The notes under the pieces are model-generated. The model was given only the letters and a program-made list of their open reading frames with translations. It made no database searches and was not told where the DNA came from. Below are positions 33,801 through 43,372 of a DNA stretch of 64,000 nt, one piece after another (within the stretch, counting starts at the first letter, position 1; the number at the start of each line of letters is the position of its first letter). Source of the stretch: Nemertoderma westbladi (taxonomy: Eukaryota; Xenacoelomorpha; Nemertodermatida; Nemertodermatidae); assembly GCA_032718475.1 (NCBI GenBank), contig JAUCBJ010001846.1, positions 62,001-126,000 of the forward strand, read 5' to 3'. The position numbers and the translations under genes are program-made.

Positions 33801-34829
33801 TCAAGTCGCATGCAACACCAAATTTTTCTCAAACTCATTCAAACGCTTCCAAATGCTTCTAAGCTCGGTGATGGTTGTCCAATTATGTAAAAAAAGTGAA
33901 AAACTGCCATGCACTTTTTGAAAGGCATTGCTTACTTGCACCACCACCCCTAGCTGAATCAGCCCTGTAAACAAACTAGAGCCCACAAATAAATACGGCA
34001 CAATCATCATGAACTGATCATAAAAATTCAACCACAAATCAAAGTACCCATAATGCAAATAAAGCCGCTGATAATTAAACCGAATGCCTAAAAAAAGCTC
34101 CTTTAAGGTTTCAGGCTTGGCATAATTGATTTTATCATCCTCGCCTAGTACCAAATCTTTACGAAATGCAGCCTCAACTTTTTGGTTGTTATATTCCAAA
34201 CCGGGTAAATACCACCCCACCAACCATGAAATTAAAAGCCCACCAAGGGATACTACCAAAGCTACCCAAACCAGTGAACCATCCGCGACTTTAAGCCAAC
34301 TTAAGCCCACACTCGTGCTCAAGTTCCACAAAATCGGTAAAAAGGCCACCAAAGTCATAATGGCTCGAACAATTTGTAAGCCTAATGATTCCACAATGCG
34401 GGCAAAACGATTGCAGTCTTCTTGAATACGTTGGCTTGCGCCTTCAATTTCAGCCGTTACATTACGCCAGCGGGGAATATAGTCAAAGGTGATGGCCTCG
34501 CGCCAACGAAGACCATATATACGCGTAAACCAGCCTGTTAAAGTGGCTAAAATTACATAGGGGAAGGCCACAACCGAAAACGAGGGGTCGCCTTCAAGCC
34601 CATTGTATAAATAACTTAAAGATAGCAGGTGATCAAAAAAAAGCGTGATGCCTACCTGTGGATCATTCACATAATTGCCCGCATTTTGAAGCAAGTTATA
34701 AAACCTTCCATACCACTGGTTAATCGCTACTGTCATTTGCACCTGTAGCCACAACGACCCTAATAAAAGTAGCGCCCCACCCCATGCCCACATGGCCCAA
34801 TGCTTCGTCCAGAAAAATGCTTTAATCAT
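33801..34829 (-). CDS. SbmA/BacA-like inner-membrane peptide transporter
   Basis: The 342-residue membrane protein matches the SbmA/BacA family, proton-driven importers of proline-rich, azole and lasso peptides in enterobacteria and of host peptides in rhizobia. Diagnostic stretches are MWAWGGALLLLGSLWLQVQM, INQWYGRFYNLLQNA, GLRWREAITFDYIPRWRNV, IEGASQRIQEDCNRFA, NYQRLYLHYGYFDLWLNFYD and IWKRLNEFEKNL. There is no ATPase domain, as expected for this family, and length is slightly under E. coli SbmA (406). In a genome with a lasso-type cluster and signs of host association, it could take up peptides or protect against host peptides. Confidence 0.87.
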   Translation of the reverse strand: MIKAFFWTKHWAMWAWGGALLLLGSLWLQVQMTVAINQWYGRFYNLLQNAGNYVNDPQVGITLFFDHLLSLSYLYNGLEGDPSFSVVAFPYVILATLTGWFTRIYGLRWREAITFDYIPRWRNVTAEIEGASQRIQEDCNRFARIVESLGLQIVRAIMTLVAFLPILWNLSTSVGLSWLKVADGSLVWVALVVSLGGLLISWLVGWYLPGLEYNNQKVEAAFRKDLVLGEDDKINYAKPETLKELFLGIRFNYQRLYLHYGYFDLWLNFYDQFMMIVPYLFVGSSLFTGLIQLGVVVQVSNAFQKVHGSFSLFLHNWTTITELRSIWKRLNEFEKNLVLHAT

Positions 34830-34840
34830 GTTGAATCTGC

Positions 34841-35590
34841 TCAGTTTGTTTGTAAATAGTTTGCCTTAATTTCATCTACATACTGTTGATCCACTGGGTG
34901 ATAGGGTGTTTCTCGTTTGTGGCCGAGGTTTCGATACCATACAAATGTGTCAAGATCATCAATCATTAAAAATGGGTTGCCCTTGATTTGCTCGCCCAAG
35001 GTTGTAAATAAACGATTCCCATAATCATGCCCTGGCAAAACAACAAGATAGCTGGGTAATGTGGCCAGTTTTTGTAGCGTTGAAAAAAGCACCTTTGCAT
35101 CACCACAACGCAGGTCACAGCGCCCTGACCCAAAAACAAACAAACTATCGCCTGAGAACAAATAATCCCCCACCTGATAACAAACCGACCCCGGCGTATG
35201 ACCAAAGGCATGCAACACGTTGATTGATGTTTGGCCTAAAACAATACGCTGCTCATCGTCTAGCATTTGAATATTGCTTGGCAGCGGCGTTTGGCAAAAA
35301 TCACATTCTTGTTTTGATAAGTGAACAGGCACGTCGGGGTAGCGAGATGACAGATCATCTAAACCATGGATGTGATCATGGTGGGTGTGGGTTAATAAAA
35401 TTGCTGCTAGTTGCCAGCCATGGATTTGAATGTGAGTATCAATCGCATCAATCTCCCATGCGGGATCAATCGCCGCCGCCGTTTTTGTGGATGAATCTAC
35501 AATAAAATATTGCAAATTATCCATCGGCCCACATTGAAGTGTATAAATACAACCCCCTTCAAACGAATGAACGGTTTTGATTATTCTCAC
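34841..35590 (-). CDS. gloB: Hydroxyacylglutathione hydrolase (glyoxalase II)
   Basis: Cleaves S-lactoylglutathione to D-lactate and glutathione, completing methylglyoxal detoxification. The 249-residue metallo-beta-lactamase-fold protein has LLTHTHHDHIHGLDDLSSR (two-metal THxHxDH), HAFGHTPGSVCYQ, LFSGDSLFVFGSGRCDL and LPGHDYGNR. The GTG at 35590, one base after the previous stop, gives the normal start RIIKTVHSFEGGCIYTL and the family length. It fits with the glutathione synthesis genes at 48.5-50.7 kb. Confidence 0.9.
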   Translation of the reverse strand: MRIIKTVHSFEGGCIYTLQCGPMDNLQYFIVDSSTKTAAAIDPAWEIDAIDTHIQIHGWQLAAILLTHTHHDHIHGLDDLSSRYPDVPVHLSKQECDFCQTPLPSNIQMLDDEQRIVLGQTSINVLHAFGHTPGSVCYQVGDYLFSGDSLFVFGSGRCDLRCGDAKVLFSTLQKLATLPSYLVVLPGHDYGNRLFTTLGEQIKGNPFLMIDDLDTFVWYRNLGHKRETPYHPVDQQYVDEIKANYLQTN

Positions 35591-35591
35591 G

Positions 35592-36029
35592 TCAGTGCAA
35601 CACTCTAAAATCATCTGCATGGCGCATTTGCCCATGACGCAACAAAAGGGCAGCCGCCTCGTTGTGTTTTACTTTTTGAGCGCCCACAATTAACTGATGA
35701 TAATGCTCAAAACTATCCTCAACGGGATAAAGTTCTAGGGCTAAAAATGCCTCCAAGGCATGCAGGCGATTAGCGGCCACAATTAAATCAATGGGGTAAA
35801 TCAAGCGACCCGTACCACCCCAAGCGACTTGCTGGTGTTGAATGTTTTGATGCCCTAAAAAATCAACTAATACAAAGCTGACTGGGTAATCAATGGGGTC
35901 GTCCTCGGTTTTAACTACAAAGTTTTTCCAAATTTTTTCGATTGAAAGTCCACTTGACTGCATGCTATCAAGTATTTTGGCTTTTAAAATCGACAACAAT
36001 TTAGGGTCTCGCCATTTGGAATCCTTCAT
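35592..36029 (-). CDS. Conserved hypothetical protein, 145 residues
   Basis: I do not recognise the family. The soluble 145-residue product has amphipathic helices at both ends and a central beta-like stretch (YPVSFVLVDFLGHQNIQHQQ). It has no signal peptide or membrane segment. It overlaps the Trm112 gene by 4 bases and is followed by gloB after one base, so the three are translated together. Confidence 0.7.
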   Translation of the reverse strand: MKDSKWRDPKLLSILKAKILDSMQSSGLSIEKIWKNFVVKTEDDPIDYPVSFVLVDFLGHQNIQHQQVAWGGTGRLIYPIDLIVAANRLHALEAFLALELYPVEDSFEHYHQLIVGAQKVKHNEAAALLLRHGQMRHADDFRVLH

Positions 36030-36211
36030 TTTTCAACATCCGGTGTGGTCGGTTGAGTAACTGGTTTTGCACAATCTTTAAGTAACATGGGTATGCCAGA
36101 TTCAATTGGGTAAGCTAGCTTGCAAGCATCACACAAAAATTCAGTGGCCTGATGCTTTAGTTTCCCTAAACAAGCAGGGCAGGCCAAACGCGCTAATAAA
36201 TCCTTTTTCAT
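36026..36211 (-). CDS. Trm112-family zinc protein (YcaR-like)
   Basis: The 61-residue protein has the family pattern LLARLACPACLGKLKHQ, FLCDACKLAYPIESGIPMLL, with two CxxC zinc ligands and the PIxxGIPxLL motif. In eukaryotes Trm112 activates methyltransferases; in gammaproteobacteria the homologue YcaR sits with lipid A and KDO genes. Here it is between comEC and the 145-residue gene, 17 bases after the comEC stop, which keeps part of the usual comEC-lpxK-ycaR neighbourhood without lpxK. Confidence 0.9.
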   Translation of the reverse strand: MKKDLLARLACPACLGKLKHQATEFLCDACKLAYPIESGIPMLLKDCAKPVTQPTTPDVEK

Positions 36212-36228
36212 CTCAACATTCTATCATG

Positions 36229-38640
36229 TCAAAAAATAGGCTGCATTTTGTTACAAACCTTAGGCAAACCCATTGTTTGCCAAGGCCAAAGTTTGGCTTG
36301 TTTGACGATAATATGGGCGGACTGCATTTGCACATACACCCCCCCGAAACAGCCCGTGCTGTAATTTTTAACATTGTGTGAGCGGTAGCGATCCACAACT
36401 GAACGGGCAGGATGCCCATACCCATTAAACCGCGCATGCACAAAAATGGCATGCTCAAGTTTTTTGTGGTGTGCCAACCACTTTTTGCCTGATGAATAGC
36501 GGCTGCCTTGATGAGGAACAATCATCACATCGGCCTGCACATCCTTTCTTTTATTGACCAAAAGCGCTTCTTCTTTAAAGCCAATATCAGCCGCGATTAA
36601 AAAGGTTTTAACACCTGTTCTGACCATCAAAACACAGCTATGCGCATTATTGTTTTTAAAGGTTAAACCTTCCCACGGATACACAAATTCAAAATACACG
36701 CCATCCCATACCCATGGGTCTGCGTTTTGGCACAACTTTCCATTTTCTAAAAGCCCCGCTTGCCCTTCATATTTTTTGACCACATCAAACGAAGTGCCCA
36801 CCAAATTAATGCCACCTGCATGGTCGCGGTCAGCGTGGCTTGCCACAAACGCATCTAAACGCTTAACCCCTAAGCGTTTGAGTTTAGGCAACACAACAAA
36901 ATGGGTGTGGTGGGGGTAACCCGTGTCAAAAAGCAGGTGGTGATTTTTGGTTTCGATTAAAATCGATAAGCCATGACCAATATCCATGATGTGAAAATCA
37001 ACGGCCCCCTCGTTTGGTCGCATACGAAAATGAGCAACAAACAAACCCACTACAAAACCTAAAATAGCTAGGTAACGAACAAACCGACGGTTAAAAAAAA
37101 CAGCTACCAACGACAAACAAGTGGACAAAAAAATAAAAAGTGTCCACCCAATCTCAACCGACCAAAGCGGCCAAAACAACCCCTCAACACTGGCCAAAAA
37201 AGACATCAAAACACCCATCAAATCATTGATCACTTGCCAACACCAAGCGGCTATCGATTGCATGCCCAACCCAAATGTCAAAAGCCCTAATAAAGTTAAG
37301 GGCACAACCGTATAACCAAAAGGTAAAACCAACACAGCATTGAAAAAACCACTGAACACCCCTTGCTTAATCCCCAAATGCAAAAAAAGCGGTAATAACC
37401 AAATACTTAAAAAAATCGATACCCCGAATACCCCCCACAACATTGAACGCACACTTATTTGACCGCCTATTTGATGAAAACGACACATTTTCAAAAACAG
37501 CACAATACCAAGCACCGCACAATAAGATAACCAAAAACTGGTTGAAAATAACACTGTAGGCTTTACCAACAGCATCACACAAGCTGAAAAATTAAGCAGG
37601 CTAAATAACGAAGGTGTGTTGGTTTGAAATAAACGACAAAGTACATACAAAAACAACATCAACCACGCCCGCCAAGCTGGGATATTCATGCCTGAAAGGA
37701 GCACATAACAAAAACTCACCAACAAACTAACCAACAACAAGGTATTGATCATGCGACCCAAATAGGACTTATTCACCAAAAAAACCAAGCCGCAAAGCAT
37801 GCCATACACAAATAAAAACACCAACCCAATGTGTAAACCTGATATCACAAACAAATGAATCAACCCTGTTTTTTGAAGCAACAATTGATCAGATGGCTTC
37901 ATCCGGGATCGATCCCCCAACGTTAAGGCTTGTAAAATTCCCCCATGCTCAAAATTTGATAAATGGTCAGAAATTGTTTGACGAAACCAATACAACCCCT
38001 TCCAAATGGTTGGTACTGGCTCTATTTTTTTATATGCTTTTACATATGCCAAGCCGTCAAGGGATTGACTATACAAATAGGTTGAATAATTAAAAATATC
38101 AGGCTCATTCGTGCTGTGCACGGGCTTTAAACCCATCTTAATGGCCAAATAATCGCCCAAGCGAACTTTTAATCCAGAACGCTTATAGTCAGACACACGA
38201 AGTGTTAGCTGCTTTTTTTCTCGCCCCAACACATTTTGGCTAAATTGCTTGCTCCAACTGTCGGTTTGAAAAAAATATTGATCCGACCGATTAGATGATT
38301 TCACCAAACTTGAAACCACCCCATACACCCAATAGGTGGGAGAGGTAGATAATTCATTTTGAACCCTGAATCGATCCCCCATGGCAAAAAACTGCATGCT
38401 GCCCACCCACAACATTAAAACCCCAATGACCAGCGCATTTAATTGCAGGGTAATATAGCGAGACAGCCCTAAAAAAATAAGCCCTATCCCAAGTACATAA
38501 AAAAATAAACTACCTGTATTGAGCCATGTAACGCTGACTAAAAAAATAGCTGACCCTAGGCCAATAAATAACCCAGTATAAGAAAGGGGGCGGCTTTCAT
38601 GTAAAATAGATTGAAAATACTTTGATAAACGACTAATCAA
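36229..38640 (-). CDS. comEC: DNA uptake channel ComEC/Rec2
   Basis: An inner-membrane channel for single-stranded DNA uptake. The 803-residue product has an N-terminal hydrophobic hairpin, an OB-like soluble part, the Competence domain of about ten helices (around residues 230-510; motif GLIHLFVISGLHIGLVF and SGMNIPAWRAWLM), and a C-terminal metallo-beta-lactamase domain with FDTGYPHHTHFVVLPKLKR and VASHADRDHAGGINLV. The start is TTG at 38640, overlapping dsbD by 8 bases. All parts are intact, so uptake of DNA is feasible, which is relevant to integration of the RiPP island. Confidence 0.92.
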   Translation of the reverse strand: MISRLSKYFQSILHESRPLSYTGLFIGLGSAIFLVSVTWLNTGSLFFYVLGIGLIFLGLSRYITLQLNALVIGVLMLWVGSMQFFAMGDRFRVQNELSTSPTYWVYGVVSSLVKSSNRSDQYFFQTDSWSKQFSQNVLGREKKQLTLRVSDYKRSGLKVRLGDYLAIKMGLKPVHSTNEPDIFNYSTYLYSQSLDGLAYVKAYKKIEPVPTIWKGLYWFRQTISDHLSNFEHGGILQALTLGDRSRMKPSDQLLLQKTGLIHLFVISGLHIGLVFLFVYGMLCGLVFLVNKSYLGRMINTLLLVSLLVSFCYVLLSGMNIPAWRAWLMLFLYVLCRLFQTNTPSLFSLLNFSACVMLLVKPTVLFSTSFWLSYCAVLGIVLFLKMCRFHQIGGQISVRSMLWGVFGVSIFLSIWLLPLFLHLGIKQGVFSGFFNAVLVLPFGYTVVPLTLLGLLTFGLGMQSIAAWCWQVINDLMGVLMSFLASVEGLFWPLWSVEIGWTLFIFLSTCLSLVAVFFNRRFVRYLAILGFVVGLFVAHFRMRPNEGAVDFHIMDIGHGLSILIETKNHHLLFDTGYPHHTHFVVLPKLKRLGVKRLDAFVASHADRDHAGGINLVGTSFDVVKKYEGQAGLLENGKLCQNADPWVWDGVYFEFVYPWEGLTFKNNNAHSCVLMVRTGVKTFLIAADIGFKEEALLVNKRKDVQADVMIVPHQGSRYSSGKKWLAHHKKLEHAIFVHARFNGYGHPARSVVDRYRSHNVKNYSTGCFGGVYVQMQSAHIIVKQAKLWPWQTMGLPKVCNKMQPIF

Positions 38641-40363
38641 AATAATGACTGATCATTTGATCAACTTGCTTAAGATCATCTACATCATCAATTGCACTGG
38701 GCAAAAACTCAACAACCTGATCAATACCTTTTTGATCAAACAACAAAAAGGCGGGGGGACCTACCAACCCTTTTTGACTCAAAAAAGCAACATGTTCAGG
38801 TGCCATGGCAGTGACATCAAAAAAAACAAATGCCAAGCGCTTTACATAAGCGCGCACAGCTGTATTGTTCAAAAAAAAGTGTTTCTCTTTCAAGCAACTA
38901 ATGCACCAATCAGCATAGAGCAACACTAGCTTAGGGCGATTAACTGTTTCAAGCAAGTGGATCAATTCAGATGTTTTGCTGACCACATCAATCACATCCT
39001 CATTTGGTGAATCTGCCCAATGATAACGTACCACACCACTTTCAACCCAATAAACACTCACCAACAATGCCCCCAATAACAATGTCCCAATGGGTAAAAG
39101 CCTTGAAGCCATGTGTGTGCAAACCAAGCGTACCATATCAAACAAACAAAAACCCAGCATCGCCAACCAAATAACACCTAAATATTCACCACTGATCAGT
39201 GTGGTGCTATTCCAAAAAGCCAGCACCAGTAATACATAAACAATCAATCGCTTAGACAACAATAAATATGGGCCTGATTTGGGCATCATTTTTTGACCAA
39301 ACAAAGCAATCAAAATCAGCGGCAGACTCGCCCCCAACGCAAAAATAAGGGCAAAAATACCCACCTCCCAAACAACAAGATGCTTACTTGTGCCCACCTG
39401 AGCAATTAACCCCGCCAAAAGCGGCGCCGAGCAGGCAGAAATGAATACCAAATTTGCAAACCCCAACAAAAACGCACGCCCATAAACAAAGCGCACGCCA
39501 AGTAGCGCTTGGTGCAGTTTATCTTTCCAAGCCCCTGAAAAACTGGGCAACAAGTGCCCCCACAATACCCAAGCAGCACAACACAGTAAAAACAACACCA
39601 AAAACAATTTAACCACCCAATTTTGCAAGTACACTTGCAAAAATTGAGCAAAGTAAAACACCAAAAATGCTAGTAAAAAATAAGACAATAATAAACCAAA
39701 TCCGTAACCAAGCACCAAATGGGCCGATTGGGCTGTTGATGTTTTATGTTGGCCGGCAATCAACAAAAATAGTGTCCCCAATACTGGTAGACTACACGGG
39801 TTAATGACCATTAAAAGGCCTAGTAAAAAAACAGCCAGTACCTGATACCACCCTAAGTCAACCCATGAACTTTTGGGCTGATTTTTTACAGGCAAAGCAT
39901 TCAGTATGAATGCGTTGTCAGCTGTTGACCACAAAAAACGCTTTGTTCTTGGGGGCAAACAAGGCCCATTTTTTTGACAGCCTTGGAGAGTAAAATCAAA
40001 ATACGTGAACGTTTTTTTTGTTTGATCTTGAAGCGGAAACTGTAGTACAAAGTCTGATAAAAACACCTCTTGTTTGCCAAAATAAGGGTCATCATAAACT
40101 TGCCCTGTTGGCCAAATAGGTTTTTCAAGCTGAACATCACTATTTGCTTGAATGCTTGAACGATAAGCATAATACCCCTTTTGAACGTCCACACGAACAA
40201 CTACAGCCTTTAAAGATTGATCATATTCAACGCCAGCCCTAAATGCCCGATCAACCACATCCCAAACATTTTCAGCCAATAAAAAAGTTGAAATTAGCGA
40301 GAAAAAAAGGGCAATAATTGTAAGAAAAATAAATCGTCTTGCCTTATAATGGAGGCATGTCAT
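38633..40363 (-). CDS. dsbD: Thiol:disulfide interchange protein DsbD
   Basis: Carries electrons from cytoplasmic thioredoxin to the periplasm. The 576-residue protein has a signal peptide (FIFLTIIALFFSLISTFLLA), an N-terminal immunoglobulin-like domain with the Cys pair in LQGCQKNGPCLPP, and eight membrane helices. The two redox Cys are in VINPCSLPVLG and ISACSAPLLAGL, and the C-terminal thioredoxin domain has LLYADWCISCLKEK. Length is near E. coli DsbD (565). The ATG at 40363 overlaps the divergent LON-domain gene start. Confidence 0.92.
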   Translation of the reverse strand: MTCLHYKARRFIFLTIIALFFSLISTFLLAENVWDVVDRAFRAGVEYDQSLKAVVVRVDVQKGYYAYRSSIQANSDVQLEKPIWPTGQVYDDPYFGKQEVFLSDFVLQFPLQDQTKKTFTYFDFTLQGCQKNGPCLPPRTKRFLWSTADNAFILNALPVKNQPKSSWVDLGWYQVLAVFLLGLLMVINPCSLPVLGTLFLLIAGQHKTSTAQSAHLVLGYGFGLLLSYFLLAFLVFYFAQFLQVYLQNWVVKLFLVLFLLCCAAWVLWGHLLPSFSGAWKDKLHQALLGVRFVYGRAFLLGFANLVFISACSAPLLAGLIAQVGTSKHLVVWEVGIFALIFALGASLPLILIALFGQKMMPKSGPYLLLSKRLIVYVLLVLAFWNSTTLISGEYLGVIWLAMLGFCLFDMVRLVCTHMASRLLPIGTLLLGALLVSVYWVESGVVRYHWADSPNEDVIDVVSKTSELIHLLETVNRPKLVLLYADWCISCLKEKHFFLNNTAVRAYVKRLAFVFFDVTAMAPEHVAFLSQKGLVGPPAFLLFDQKGIDQVVEFLPSAIDDVDDLKQVDQMISHYFD

Positions 40364-40977
40364 TTAACTATCCACACAAAATACCCCTGTTGATATCAAA
40401 CAACCAAGTGCTTATGCCTGATGGCCTGATCACGTTGACTGTCTCTAATATTTCTGAGATTAAAATGCTTTCGCACATATTGGAAAATGATAGCATAGTT
40501 GGCGTGGTGCTAAAAAAAGGGAAGGATTGCTTCAAAATGGGCTGTGCAGGCCATGTGGAAAATATTCATTACACAGATAGCGAATACGCATTGACCCTCA
40601 ACGGTTTTAAGCGTTTTTTAATCCGACGTAAAAAGCTATCCCCATTTCTATATTGGCAAGCCTTTGTATCTTGGGATGCTGAAAACAAACAAACACAAGA
40701 CTTTAGCCAACAAGAACATGACCGATTGGCTCACACCATTACCGCTTACTTGAAAAAGTCAAATAACACTGAAAATCCCCAAAATGATGACAACTTAATC
40801 AATCAACCCATTGACCTATTAATCAATAATAACGAATTACTTAATTCGTTTAAACCCCTTGAAAAACAAGCGCTGCTTGAATCAAAAGACTTAAAATCTC
40901 GCTACGAACTGATCATGTCATTGATGAGTATGCGTATCAAACAAACCCATCCTAACAGTCAATATACATTCAATTAA
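40357..40977 (+). CDS. LON-domain (Lon N-terminal substrate-binding) protein
   Basis: A 206-residue protein with the N-terminal domain of Lon protease but no ATPase or protease part. It shows the fold-start pattern of LON domains (IPLLISNNQVLMPDGLITLT), a central GVVLKKGKDCFKMGCAGHVENI, FKRFLIRRK, and a helical C-terminus with FKPLEKQALLESKDLKSRYELI. Such stand-alone LON proteins are found widely in proteobacteria; their role is unproven. ATG at 40357 follows GGAGG closely; a TTG six codons upstream is an alternative with no ribosome site. Confidence 0.8.
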   Translation: MSFNYPHKIPLLISNNQVLMPDGLITLTVSNISEIKMLSHILENDSIVGVVLKKGKDCFKMGCAGHVENIHYTDSEYALTLNGFKRFLIRRKKLSPFLYWQAFVSWDAENKQTQDFSQQEHDRLAHTITAYLKKSNNTENPQNDDNLINQPIDLLINNNELLNSFKPLEKQALLESKDLKSRYELIMSLMSMRIKQTHPNSQYTFN

Positions 40978-41029
40978 CAACTAAGCTCACCGGCGGCAGT
41001 GGAGGAAGCCTAGGGTAGATGAGTGCCTG

Positions 41030-42219
41030 TTAATTACTTTCTTCATCACTAGCCAATTCCAATTGTGGCACTGTCTGAACGGCACTTCCTGCTATTCCCT
41101 TAATTGATCCATACATATGGATTGTATTAAAAGAACCTTATCGATTTGTTTTTGGCGTTTTTTCCAATTTGCTTCCATTGAGCGCTTTTCGGTATTTAAA
41201 TCGTTTTGCATTTGTGTAAAGCCTTCTACAATTGCTTCAATCTGTAATTTAAATTCATTGCTTGTAAGAAAATCATAAAGCATCCCCATTTTATCGCCCT
41301 TGTTTTCTTGTGTAGTTATGGCGGTGCTAATTCGAATTATAGACTCTCTTAAAACCGTACACAGACCTTTGAATTCATCAAACGAACACACCCAAATGCC
41401 TTCTCTCAATCCCATACAATCCATGTCAGCAGGCATTGCATCTGTTACCAATACGCCTATGTCTGCATTTTTATCTCGGATATCAGATTTGAACTTTTCT
41501 ATCCATGATGGCTGGAAGTTTTTTGTTCTTTTGCTTTCGTAGTAGATGGTTCCGCAATTCTGGCGACTGAGAGTGTGAACTGTTTGTAAACAGTCAGCGC
41601 CTCGTTCACCTTTTTTTATTTCATTGATAGAATCAAGCGGAAATTGAGCAGATAACCACTGCTCAATCGCTAGTTCTTGGACTTCACCTTGTAATTGCGT
41701 TGACCCTTGTTCAGCTTTGCGCTGCGCTTCAGCCATCTGTTTTTTTAGCTGATTTATAACCTGCTCTTTCTTGGAAATATTAAGTTATGCTTCCAACTCT
41801 ATCTTATCTTTGAGTTCTCCTTTCTCACGCTTTAGCCTCTCAATATCTGCCTTGAATTTGTTAAGCACTTTGACCTGCTCGGATTTCTCTTCTAATTCCT
41901 TACGAAGGGCTGCTATTCTTTCCTCTTGCTCTTCTTTGGCTTGCTCCTTTAACGACTGCTCTAGTTTTGCAAGCTCTTCCTTTACACCGCTTTTAATAGC
42001 GCTAGACACTCGCTCCTTATAATCCTCATTTGCCTTTTCAATAGCCTCTTTTGCTGCCTTTAGCTCTTCTTCCTTTGATTCTAAATCTTTACGTTCTTTT
42101 GCGATTTTATCGTTGTATTTCTTCTTAAGCTCACCGTCCAATTGATGATATAAGATTTCGTTTACGTCGATTTCTTCGCCGCAATTAGGACAGCTTATTT
42201 TGTTCGATTCTTTACTCAT
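41030..42219 (-). pseudogene. DUF2130 gene with an in-frame TAA and a frameshift
   Basis: The N-terminal part (42219-41785) opens with a zinc-ribbon-like ISCPNCGEEIDVNEILYHQL and a long coiled coil. A TAA follows KIELEA, yet the same frame continues ISKKEQVINQLKKQMAEAQ into the second part (to 41092) with GEVQELAIEQWLSAQFPLDS, GADCLQTVH and YYESKRTKNFQPSWIEKF, the DUF2130 core. Near 41117 a one-base loss in a T-run diverts the frame; the alternative frame gives IHMYGSIKGIAGSAVQ and ends near 41030, as expected for the family. So two independent lesions lie in an otherwise intact gene. DUF2130 has no settled function. Confidence 0.85.
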
Positions 42220-43372
42220 AATTTTTCCTTGTTTCGGCTAATTGCTGTTCAACAACCATATTGCCTCGATGAACAAGCACATACTCATCGACATAACCAA
42301 GTTGGTTGATAATTTGATCACTTTTTTTACCCTTAATTTTTTCAACCTCAACTGAACTATAATTCACCAAGCCGCTGGCAACCACATGCCCACTTTCATC
42401 TTGGCACGCCACTAAATCCCCCCGAACAAACGACCCACTCACTTTTTTAACCCCCACCGGCAACAAACTTCCCCCTTCATTAAGCAAGGCATTAACAGCC
42501 CCTTTATCCACAACCAACACCCCCCGATGTTTTCGTTGACTCCCTAGCCAAACTTTTTTGCCAGCTTTCTTTAGATGAGCAGGGCGAATGCGTGTGCCAA
42601 CAATTGCGTCTCCTAACAAGCTGGGTAAAACCTTAGGGTCTGCGCCTGAAGCAACGATTGTTTCAATGCCAAAACTTCCTGCAAGTTTTGCTGATAACAC
42701 CTTGCTTAACATACCCCCTGATCCATATTCAGAAGGTGCATCTCCAGCCGCCTGTATTAACTTTGGGTTATCTGATTGAATAGAATCAATCAGTTTTGAT
42801 ACATTGTCTGATCGCACAGCACCAAGCTTATTTGTCCGAGGGTTTTTATTATAAACACCTGCCTGATTGGTTAACAAAACAAGCCGCTTGGCTAAAATAG
42901 CCCCCGCCAACATGGCCGATAGCTGATCATTATCGCCAAACTGAATCTCTGAAAAAGACACCACATCGTTTTCATTCACAATGGGTAAAATAGACTCACC
43001 CAATAAACCACTTAAGGTGCTTTGAATATTAAGATATCGCTTGGCGTCTGAGAAATCATCATGCGTTAACAGCACCTGAGAAATCTGTATGCCAAGTTTT
43101 GAAAAAGCGGACTGATAACGATGCATTAAAATACCCTGCCCGACTGAGGCAGCCATTTGCAAACGATACAGCTGATCAACTTTCCCATCCCAACCTAAGG
43201 CTTGTTTGCCAAGCGCAACGGCCCCTGAAGATACCAAAACAAGGCGATAACTTTTTTGCAACTGGGCAATTTGATCAAAAAGAAAATGAACACTGCCTCT
43301 AAGCAGGTCAGCAACAACACTGCTGCCCAACTTCACCACCCAAACGGGCTTGCGTGTTTTATTGATCGTCAT
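42212..43372 (-). CDS. proB: Glutamate 5-kinase
   Basis: First step of proline synthesis. The 386-residue protein has an amino-acid kinase domain (VWVVKLGSSVVADLL, LVLVSSGAVALGKQAL, PIVNENDVVSFSEIQFGDND, LLTNQAGVYNKNPRTN) and a C-terminal PUA domain (RGVLVVDKGAVNALLNEGGS) from about residue 285. It overlaps obg by 14 bases. proA is not in the window. Confidence 0.94.
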   Translation of the reverse strand: MTINKTRKPVWVVKLGSSVVADLLRGSVHFLFDQIAQLQKSYRLVLVSSGAVALGKQALGWDGKVDQLYRLQMAASVGQGILMHRYQSAFSKLGIQISQVLLTHDDFSDAKRYLNIQSTLSGLLGESILPIVNENDVVSFSEIQFGDNDQLSAMLAGAILAKRLVLLTNQAGVYNKNPRTNKLGAVRSDNVSKLIDSIQSDNPKLIQAAGDAPSEYGSGGMLSKVLSAKLAGSFGIETIVASGADPKVLPSLLGDAIVGTRIRPAHLKKAGKKVWLGSQRKHRGVLVVDKGAVNALLNEGGSLLPVGVKKVSGSFVRGDLVACQDESGHVVASGLVNYSSVEVEKIKGKKSDQIINQLGYVDEYVLVHRGNMVVEQQLAETRKNYE

